A stretch of DNA of 27,015 bases from Helicobacter sp. (lineage in GTDB: Bacteria > Campylobacterota > Campylobacteria > Campylobacterales > Helicobacteraceae): NCBI RefSeq assembly GCF_029067145.1, contig NZ_JAIEFA010000022.1, positions 1-27,015 of the forward strand, read 5' to 3'. The notes beneath the pieces are model-generated. The model saw only the letters and a program-made list of their open reading frames with translations, had not been told where the DNA came from and searched no databases. Positions 21,044 to 27,015 of this stretch are shown here, piece after piece; position 1 is the stretch's first letter, and each line of letters opens with the position of its first letter. Made by a program: the position numbers and the translations under genes.

Positions 21044-21649
21044 ATGCAGCGCAAGTTTGCTTTTTTTGGTGGTTCTTTTGACCCGCCACATTTTGGGCAT
21101 TTACGCATTATAGAATCTGTTTTGAATGCAAGGGAGATAGATAAATTATTCCTTGTGCCAAATTTTTTAAATCCTTTTAAAAGTCATTTCTATTTTTCTC
21201 CCAAACTGCGCCTAGAATGGCTTAGGATTCTATGCAAAGAATCCTTGAAAGTCTGGACAAACAAAATAGAAGTATTGGATTATGAAGTGAGTCAAAATGC
21301 TCCTGTTCCGACTTATCAAACCTTGCAATTTATCCAGCAAACCTATTCTCTAACCCCAAAAGACAAAATGCATTTGCTTGTTGGTGCGGATAATGTAGAA
21401 TCTTTGCATCAATGGCAAAATTTTGATTGGCTTCAAAACAATGTAGAATTTGTTATAATTCCACGCAGAGGCTTTAGGATTCCGCAAAATTTTCAAATTT
21501 TGCCATTTTGCGCAATGGATATAAGCTCTACGCAAATTCGTAATAAGCTAGCTTGTGGTGATTTTGTGGAGTTATCTCACCTGATTCCGCAGCCCATTTT
21601 GGAATTGATATTAAAGGAAATAAATTGCAAGAAAATAGACAAAAAGTGA
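21044..21649 (+). CDS. nadD: Nicotinate-nucleotide adenylyltransferase
   Basis: NadD joins nicotinate mononucleotide and ATP to deamido-NAD in NAD synthesis. About 201 residues from ATG 21044. The nucleotidyltransferase loop FFGGSFDPPHFGH is at 7-19, LLVGADN lies mid-protein, and the closing motif is DISSTQIRNKL, the ISSTxIR signature. The open frame begins at a TTG, 21026, but AAAGGAAAGAG sits directly before ATG 21044, so that start is preferred. The 3' end overlaps rsfS by 25 nt, and the nadD-rsfS pair is very widely conserved. Confidence 0.93.
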   Translation: MQRKFAFFGGSFDPPHFGHLRIIESVLNAREIDKLFLVPNFLNPFKSHFYFSPKLRLEWLRILCKESLKVWTNKIEVLDYEVSQNAPVPTYQTLQFIQQTYSLTPKDKMHLLVGADNVESLHQWQNFDWLQNNVEFVIIPRRGFRIPQNFQILPFCAMDISSTQIRNKLACGDFVELSHLIPQPILELILKEINCKKIDKK

Positions 21650-21987
21650 TTGCAGAAATTTGTCAAATCATAGAAGAAAAAAAGGGAGAAAATATTGAAG
21701 TTTTTAACCTTGAAAAAACAGATTATTTTGTAGATTTTGTCGTAATTGCCACAGCACTGATTGACCGACACGCAATGGCGCTTTTAGAAGAACTTAAAAA
21801 ACAGCTGAAAGCAAAGGGTGAAAGTTTTTTCCATATTGATGAGGAGAATCCGGATTGGATTGTTGTAGATTTGGGTGATATTATTATTCATCTATTTACA
21901 GAGAATCAACGCAAAAAATTTAATTTAGAAGAGTTTTTGCAAAAATTACTTCAAGAGAGTGCAAGAAAAAAATGTATAGAAAATTGA
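21625..21987 (+). CDS. rsfS: Ribosomal silencing factor RsfS
   Basis: A 120-residue RsfS/Iojap protein that binds ribosomal protein L14 and blocks subunit joining in stationary phase. Family pattern: VFNLEKTDYFVDFVVIATAL (about 26-45), RHAMALLEELKK, then DWIVVDLGDIIIHLFTENQR. The start is TTG 21625, with AAAGGA six bases upstream inside the nadD 3' end. The stop overlaps msrB by 16 nt, so nadD, rsfS and msrB are chained by overlapping ends. Confidence 0.93.
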   Translation: MQENRQKVIAEICQIIEEKKGENIEVFNLEKTDYFVDFVVIATALIDRHAMALLEELKKQLKAKGESFFHIDEENPDWIVVDLGDIIIHLFTENQRKKFNLEEFLQKLLQESARKKCIEN

Positions 21988-22337
21988 CCAAAGAAGAACA
22001 GCGCGTAATATTGCATAAAGGTACAGAAGCACCTTTTAGCGGAGAATTTGAAAATTTTTTTGAAACAGGAATCTATCACTGCAAGCAATGTAATCAAGCC
22101 TTGTATGATTCTGCAAGCAAATTTCATAGTGGCTGTGGTTGGGCAAGTTTTGATGATTGTTTGCAAGGAGCAATTACGGAGCAATTAGACGCAGATGGCA
22201 AAAGAATAGAAATCACTTGCGCGAAATGTGGTGGGCATTTAGGGCATATTTTTGCAGGGGAAGGATTTACGTCAAAGAATATTCGCCATTGCGTTAATTC
22301 TATCGCAATTACTTTTGAAAAAAGCCCTTCCCAATGA
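21972..22337 (+). CDS. msrB: Peptide-methionine (R)-S-oxide reductase
   Basis: MsrB repairs methionine-R-sulfoxide. The protein is 121 residues, a full stand-alone MsrB domain. Structural zinc cysteines are Cys37/Cys40 (CKQC) and Cys83/Cys86 (CAKC). The catalytic Cys107 is in IRHCVNS, the family's RYC(I/V)NS with His for Tyr. The HSGCGWASF motif at 52-60 has Cys55, a candidate resolving cysteine. GGHLGHIF is intact. It overlaps rsfS, and 97 nt separate it from flgL. No msrA is in the window. Confidence 0.94.
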   Translation: MYRKLTKEEQRVILHKGTEAPFSGEFENFFETGIYHCKQCNQALYDSASKFHSGCGWASFDDCLQGAITEQLDADGKRIEITCAKCGGHLGHIFAGEGFTSKNIRHCVNSIAITFEKSPSQ

Positions 22338-22376
22338 ATCCTAATATTATTATTAGATTTATTGGTTTTGACAATA

Positions 22377-22392
22377 TGGAATAAAATTTGCT
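22377..22392 (+). promoter_or_regulatory. Sigma-54-type promoter of flgL
   Basis: TGG at 22377-22379 and TTGCT at 22388-22392 give the invariant GG-N10-GC of sigma-54 promoters (consensus TGGCACG-N4-TTGCW). The predicted start is near 22403, about 32 nt before the flgL ATG. This fits RpoN control of hook-stage genes in Helicobacter and Campylobacter. Confidence 0.75.
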
Positions 22393-22434
22393 TTATATTT
22401 TTTAATAAACTAAATTTTTAGAAAGGTTAAGGTT

Positions 22435-25074
22435 ATGCGAATCGGAACTAGCTCAAGATATACAACTATGCAATACCAACAAAACAAAACCCAAAATTTG
22501 TTGGACAGAACTTTGTCGCAGATGAATGGCTTAAAGATTCAGTATGGTTATCAAGGAACTTCCATTTTTAACAAAACTCTAGCATTGGATTATAATCTTA
22601 CAACTTTGAATCAAAGCCACGCACTCGCAACGAATGCCTTAACTTATACAAAGCATACTGATACTGCTTTGAGTGATTTAACTAAGAATATGGACCAATT
22701 CAAAACCAAATTGGTGCAGGGTGCAAATAATATTCATAGTGAAACTTCGCGTCTTGCGATTGCAAAGGATTTAAAGTCTATTCGCGACCACTTTTTGACG
22801 CTTGCTAATACTTCTGTGGGTGGAGAATATATCTTTGGAGGCACAGCTACAACGCGAATGCCCTTTAATGCCGATGGAAGCTATAATGGTAATAATGCTA
22901 CTTTAAACGCATTACTTGGTTCTAACAATTCTGTTGCTTATAATATTACAGGGGCAGAGTTATTCTTTGGTTCGGATAATGATAAGAGTCGTGTGATTTC
23001 AACGAATATTCCAAAGTTTAATCAAAGCAAACTAAATCCAGCAATTATGGACCCAAATCACCCAACGGGAGTGAGTGAAGAAGTGCATATTACAGCGGCG
23101 GATACTTTGCGTGATTTGGTGGGGGATAACGACGCAGATACAAGCAACAATCCACCAGAAGTTTTTTATATCACAGGACGTAGAGCAGATGGGAGCGCAT
23201 TTAAATCCAAATTTTCTATGGATGTTGCATATACGGATAAAAATCAAGCTTCCACCGTGCAGGATTTGTTAGACAAAATCGGAAGAGAGTTTGGCAATAC
23301 AGAGGTTAGCCAAGTCGTAGATGTAACGGTGAATAAATGGGGTGAAATTGAGATTAAAGACTTAACAGGCGGACGCTCAAATATTGAATTTTATATGGTT
23401 TCTAGTAGCTACCAAGACCCAGACAATGACATCAATGCAGTTCCACCCGGAGATGGTGTAGGAACAGCAGATATTGACCGCTTACTTAATAGTGGTGTCA
23501 AGGTAAATACTTACGTGCAAAGCCCTTATCTCGGCACTTTTTCTAGTGAAAGTATTACTTCAGTAGAAGATTATAACGACCATCGTGTGCATACGATTCC
23601 TACGACTTTTAGAACGCATACAAATGAAATTGCCAAAACCAACACTTTATTGAGTGATATTTTTCCAAATGGAGTGGATTCCATCACTCTTAGCGGAACA
23701 GAGGGAAATACTGCACTAGACACAGCGGGTGCAGCCGTAGCGCCTACAAACTTTGCTATTACTCCCACAAGCACCGTGCAAGATTTAATGGACGAAATAA
23801 AGCGCGTGTATGGTGCAAATGGTGATGTAGATGTGCAATTTACGGAAGGTAAGATTATCGTAGTGGATAATAATGTTTCCAAAAAGAATCCACCGGATAG
23901 AGATGATAAAGAATTGCCTTATATTGGAGCAAGCTCTCTTAGTGTTACTTTGACTGCTAATGACGCGGCAGGCAATCCTGTAAATGGATTCCGCAATGAT
24001 TATAGCGTAGAATACGATAGAGTGGGATTCTCTCGTAGCGGCGGCACGCTAAGCTCTAATGTCTCTCAAATCGTGCGTTCTACAAATGAATATGCGACGA
24101 TGGAAACAAAACTATCAGAAGTTGCTGGAGTGAGCCTTGATGGACACACTTATAACTTTGAGGTTAAAGATGTCAATGGAGTGGCAATTAGTGGTAGGAT
24201 AGAGTTTAGAAATGCAGGGAGTGTGATGATAATAGAAAGTCCCGCGCAAATGAATGGGCAAAATATCGCAGGCATTGAGATTCCAATTTTGCAAGCAAAT
24301 GGAAATCCACCGCAAGTTAGCGGTGATGCAACACCAGCAAATGATGTAACTTATCAACAACTTGCCGATACATTGGGAATAGTAATGAATCTTAGCAATT
24401 CCAATCCGGGCGATTTAGCAGCGGTTTTCAATGCAGGGGCTAACTTTAACAATCCTGCTGAAAAAGCCGCTTATGAGACAATGCTAAGTCAAGCAAAAAA
24501 TAATGTATGGATTGGCTTAGATGTCAATGGGCAGTTGCAGTTAAAAGATTTAAACCGCATTCCTACACGAATGGAATTTATGCTTTATGATAACGAGAGC
24601 AGTAACTTTAGGCTTGATGCAAATGGGCGCGTAGATACAAATACAACAAATCACCCGGCATTGACTTTTCAAGCAAATAATGCGGTTATTGGCGAAGACC
24701 CACACGTAAATTTCTTTCAACAAATTGATAAGATTATCCAAGCGGTAGAAGATGGCATTTATCGTCCGGGCTCTGATAATTACAACGATTCTATGCGGAA
24801 TCCTGGAATCCAAAATGCACTCGCAATTTTTGACCATTTGGCAGACCATATTAATAAAGTGCATACCAAAAATGGGGCGCAGGGAAATGCGTTTGAATAT
24901 TCTATTGAACGCACAGAAGCCTTGATTGTGCAAGTGAAAACCTTGCGCAGTGAGACGATTGATACAGATTTCGCGGAAACTTATTTGCAATTTTCAACGC
25001 TCGCACTTGGTTATCAAGCAATGCTTTCAAGTATTGGCAAGATTTCTCAACTATCATTAGTAAATTATGTGTAG
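22435..25074 (+). CDS. flgL: Flagellar hook-associated protein 3
   Basis: FlgL is the second hook-filament junction protein, stacking between FlgK and the filament. The N-terminal D0/D1 has MRIGTSSRYTTMQYQQNKTQ and later VGGEYIFGGTAT, the conserved FlgL loop. The C-terminal helix ends TYLQFSTLALGYQAMLSSIGKISQLSLVNYV. At 879 residues it is nearly three times the enteric FlgL (about 317), with a long beta-rich insertion (about 150-760) rich in Asn, Asp and Thr, as is usual for Helicobacter and Campylobacter. The insertion shows a roughly repeated 'STVQDLLDKIGREFG' / 'STVQDLMDEIKRVYG' unit (around residues 277-291 and 449-463), a likely internal duplication. It is transcribed from a sigma-54-type promoter. 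Confidence 0.95.
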   Translation: MRIGTSSRYTTMQYQQNKTQNLLDRTLSQMNGLKIQYGYQGTSIFNKTLALDYNLTTLNQSHALATNALTYTKHTDTALSDLTKNMDQFKTKLVQGANNIHSETSRLAIAKDLKSIRDHFLTLANTSVGGEYIFGGTATTRMPFNADGSYNGNNATLNALLGSNNSVAYNITGAELFFGSDNDKSRVISTNIPKFNQSKLNPAIMDPNHPTGVSEEVHITAADTLRDLVGDNDADTSNNPPEVFYITGRRADGSAFKSKFSMDVAYTDKNQASTVQDLLDKIGREFGNTEVSQVVDVTVNKWGEIEIKDLTGGRSNIEFYMVSSSYQDPDNDINAVPPGDGVGTADIDRLLNSGVKVNTYVQSPYLGTFSSESITSVEDYNDHRVHTIPTTFRTHTNEIAKTNTLLSDIFPNGVDSITLSGTEGNTALDTAGAAVAPTNFAITPTSTVQDLMDEIKRVYGANGDVDVQFTEGKIIVVDNNVSKKNPPDRDDKELPYIGASSLSVTLTANDAAGNPVNGFRNDYSVEYDRVGFSRSGGTLSSNVSQIVRSTNEYATMETKLSEVAGVSLDGHTYNFEVKDVNGVAISGRIEFRNAGSVMIIESPAQMNGQNIAGIEIPILQANGNPPQVSGDATPANDVTYQQLADTLGIVMNLSNSNPGDLAAVFNAGANFNNPAEKAAYETMLSQAKNNVWIGLDVNGQLQLKDLNRIPTRMEFMLYDNESSNFRLDANGRVDTNTTNHPALTFQANNAVIGEDPHVNFFQQIDKIIQAVEDGIYRPGSDNYNDSMRNPGIQNALAIFDHLADHINKVHTKNGAQGNAFEYSIERTEALIVQVKTLRSETIDTDFAETYLQFSTLALGYQAMLSSIGKISQLSLVNYV

Positions 25075-25084
25075 GGTAAAAAAT

Positions 25085-25113
25085 GAGTGCAAAAGAAAGA
25101 ATCATACGCACTC
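25085..25113 (+). terminator. Possible weak hairpin after flgL
   Basis: GAGTGC (25085-25090) faces GCACTC (25108-25113) across a 17-nt loop, 11 nt after the flgL stop codon. No strong T-tract follows, so a terminator role is tentative. The rest of the 290-nt convergent gap (25075-25364) shows no gene that I can support. Confidence 0.3.
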
Positions 25114-25340
25114 TCTTATAAGCTAGGCTCTGCGTGCGTGGAGTTTAATCAAAGATTTTCTACTTCTGCGAGAATTTGATATTATCTTGTTTTTTGGTGC
25201 AATGTAATTTTTGACACAAAAGAGAAAGGAATCCCTAAAGGCAGGTGGGAAAATACATATTTTTATGCTTTGGTGTGTTAATGATTTGGAATTTTAGAAT
25301 CTTTTGATTTGAAAAGTTTTGATAAAAAGGCGATTTGCAT

Positions 25341-25359
25341 AGAATCCCAAAGGGATTCT
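25341..25359 (-). terminator. Hairpin after the EF-hand protein gene
   Basis: AGAATCCC-AAA-GGGATTCT, a perfect 8-bp stem with a 3-nt loop, ends 5 nt downstream of the stop codon of the minus-strand EF-hand gene. On the minus strand only a short, distant T-run follows (25323-25328), so it may be an imperfect intrinsic terminator or an RNA-stabilising hairpin. Confidence 0.45.
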
Positions 25360-25364
25360 TGAAA

Positions 25365-26882
25365 TTATGCAAGAAGTTTTCCTAGAGTGTTTGAGTTGAA
25401 GCTCTTAAACACATTATCTTTGTTTTCTAGTGGGTCAAATATCAAGTGGTTGAGCCGCATAAATTCATCAAATCGCTTGAATGCTGATTCCATTTTTTCT
25501 TTCATTTCTTCCATTTTTTTGAAATTATCCTCTACCGCATTCCAAATTTTAGAAGCTTCTTGACTGACGCCATTGTTGGCAGTTTGCAAGGAATTAAGGC
25601 TAAAAGACACTTTAACTTCAAGGCTTGTAAGGCTAGCCATAGGGACGCGTTCAAACAATCCTGTGATTCCATTTCCTAATGCGCTAAACATTGGGATAAT
25701 ACTATTTGAAGGCAAATTAGACGCAGAAACGCCCATTCCTTGATAGGCTTTGTTTGCAAGGATTTGAGAAATGCTTTGTCCGCCTAGAATCGCATCGTTT
25801 GTTGCTTGATTTTGTAATGCTTCGTCTTTAATTTTTTCACTTACCAAATCAATGTGGTGGATTTGTCCGCTACTGCCATCTTCACGCAAATAGTCTGCTG
25901 TTTTTTGTTTGATTCCTAGTAAATCCCCATTTTCTCCCCTCATCATTTCTTGACTTTCTTGAGCGTTGAGGTAAATTACACCGATTCCTTTTTCGCCCAA
26001 TCCTACGAGTTGTCCTTCGCCATTTGCATCGGGAGTCCAGATTCTTAGTTTGTCATAGATTGGGTCGTTTTTGTCAATCTTGCCATCATTATTGGAATCA
26101 TAGATGCTTAAGTCTTTGAATCCATCGCCACTTTGTGTGCCAAAAAGCTCGCTGCCATCATTGATTTTACCATCGCCATTTTTATCAAGCGCCAAGAATC
26201 CAGAACCTTTTTTGAGCGTAGAAATTTGGTCAGGAGTACCATCGCTGTCCAAATCAAAACGCATTTTGGTGTCGCTAAGCTCTGTGCCGCTGCCCTCATA
26301 ATCAATGACAAGCGGGTCAATGACTTTTTTATTTACGCCTTGAGGAATGTTTTGTGTCGCATTGGAGCTACTAATTTGTAGATTTTGCATAAAGCTTTGA
26401 GAAACGCTAATGCTTAAATCCAAGCTTTTTTCTATTCCATCACTTCCAATTATTTTACCAGAGATTGAAACCTCTAAACTTCTTGAGAATCCTTGAGAAA
26501 GACTGATTCCGCTTCCTAGAATTTGGCTTGCAAAGTTTTTGTTATATAACAAGTCTGACATTGTGATTGTAGTATTCTGTGATGAGCTTGTGCTATTGTT
26601 TGCGCTTGGGAATAATTGCTCCCAAGTTTTCATCATTTCATCTTGAATCTCTGAAATTTTACTCAATGCACGATTCAAAATAGTTTTTTGAAAATCTCCC
26701 AAACTATCACTAAGTAAAGAGTTGCTAGCTACGACACTAGTCGTGCTTCCTCTTGCATCTTGATTTATAGTTGATTGTGGAACACTATTTGCTTGATTGT
26801 TTGTAAGCTCTTCTTTAACGGCACTCCATTGCGTGGTGGTATATGAGGCTTGCAAAGAAGAGAGACTAAAACTTGCTTGCAT
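25365..26882 (-). CDS. EF-hand/calcium-loop protein of the flagellar regulon, unknown function
   Basis: A 505-residue protein with no signal peptide. The centre (about 190-310) has calcium-loop motifs FDLDSDGTPD (209-218), DKNGDGKINDGSELFG (233-248) and DSNNDGKIDKND (262-273), followed by LRIWTPDANGEG. This module is known from large RTX/VCBS-type surface proteins, but here it stands alone without RTX nonapeptides. N- and C-terminal parts are helical, and both contain an FSL(S/N)SLQ motif (5-11 and 427-433). The gene has AAGGAG before ATG 26882 and a sigma-28 promoter with the same -35, spacer and -10 as flgM. It is probably a flagellum-co-expressed, perhaps flagellum-exported protein. Its function is not known to me. 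Confidence 0.8.
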   Translation of the reverse strand: MQASFSLSSLQASYTTTQWSAVKEELTNNQANSVPQSTINQDARGSTTSVVASNSLLSDSLGDFQKTILNRALSKISEIQDEMMKTWEQLFPSANNSTSSSQNTTITMSDLLYNKNFASQILGSGISLSQGFSRSLEVSISGKIIGSDGIEKSLDLSISVSQSFMQNLQISSSNATQNIPQGVNKKVIDPLVIDYEGSGTELSDTKMRFDLDSDGTPDQISTLKKGSGFLALDKNGDGKINDGSELFGTQSGDGFKDLSIYDSNNDGKIDKNDPIYDKLRIWTPDANGEGQLVGLGEKGIGVIYLNAQESQEMMRGENGDLLGIKQKTADYLREDGSSGQIHHIDLVSEKIKDEALQNQATNDAILGGQSISQILANKAYQGMGVSASNLPSNSIIPMFSALGNGITGLFERVPMASLTSLEVKVSFSLNSLQTANNGVSQEASKIWNAVEDNFKKMEEMKEKMESAFKRFDEFMRLNHLIFDPLENKDNVFKSFNSNTLGKLLA

Positions 26883-26913
26883 TTTTTCTCCTTTTTGTAA
26901 ATTAATACTGACT

Positions 26914-26940
26914 ATATCGGCTGTTTTTTAAAAAACTAAA
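26914..26940 (-). promoter_or_regulatory. Sigma-28 (FliA) promoter of the EF-hand protein gene
   Basis: On the minus strand TTTAGTTT (26940-26933), an 11-nt spacer and GCCGATAT (26921-26914). Both boxes and the spacing are identical to the flgM promoter at 10358-10384. The start codon is 31 nt further on. Nothing else is evident in 26941-27015, which is AT-rich to the window end. Confidence 0.85.
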
Positions 26941-27015
26941 ATAAATTTTTTATAAATTTTATCCATTCTAAAATCTTTAAGAATCATAAAAATGTTTTAA
27001 GGGTTTATTTTGCGG

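Noticed and set aside
25365..26882. RTX haemolysin/toxin
   Set aside because: Only EF-hand-like D-x-D/N-x-D-G loops are present; there are no GGxGxDxLx nonapeptide arrays and no type I secretion genes nearby.
1..27015. CRISPR arrays, tRNA/rRNA genes, insertion sequences or transposases
   Set aside because: I saw no regularly spaced repeats, no tRNA cloverleaf or rRNA segments, and no transposase or integrase motifs on either strand.

Overview
The window looks like chromosome of a Helicobacter species, most likely an enterohepatic or otherwise non-pylori member of the Campylobacterota. The DNA is AT-rich and tightly packed. FlgK, the very large FlgL, Fur (with a near-pylori N-terminal stretch), LpxB, DUF493 and YbgC all look epsilonproteobacterial. 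The order coaX - lipoprotein - TPR protein - dut - greA - lpxB matches, from memory, the H. pylori HP0862-HP0867 block. Unlike H. pylori, the window carries leucine (leuC) and histidine (hisG) biosynthesis genes and a prepilin peptidase.

Layout. (1) 1-1095: the 3' end of an unrecognised gene, a decayed pseudogene with stops and frameshifts, and a TTGCGAG inverted-repeat element. (2) 1096-9987, minus strand: eleven tightly packed genes read csd3 - Nudix - coiled-coil - lpxB - greA - dut - YfgM-like - BamB-like lipoprotein - coaX - hisG - leuC. (3) 10073-12988, plus strand: a small membrane protein, then flgM-flgN-flgK behind a strong sigma-28 promoter. (4) 13008-16049, minus strand: a three-gene module of a MotA/ExbB-like channel with a long coiled-coil tail, a MotB/OmpA-like partner and an HNH nuclease. 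This is the composition of a type II Zorya anti-phage system (zorA-zorB-zorE). (5) 16143-18614: a DUF5131 three-Cys protein, an orphan OmpR-type response regulator, a DUF2325 protein and Fur, the last two divergent around a Fur-box-like palindrome. (6) 18646-20967, minus strand: an M15 peptidase, DUF493, a YbgC thioesterase and a prepilin peptidase. (7) 21044-25074, plus strand: nadD-rsfS-msrB with overlapping ends, then flgL behind a sigma-54-type promoter. (8) 25365-26882, minus strand: a protein with EF-hand-like calcium loops whose sigma-28 promoter is identical in both boxes and spacing to that of flgM.

The window joins cell-envelope work (lpxB, csd3, the M15 peptidase, BamB/YfgM-like proteins), flagellar hook-junction assembly (flgM, flgN, flgK, flgL) and a defence module built from stator-like motor proteins lying right beside flgK. 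The most interesting items are the compact Zorya II-like module and the sigma-28-driven EF-hand protein, which appears to be an unrecognised member of the flagellar regulon.
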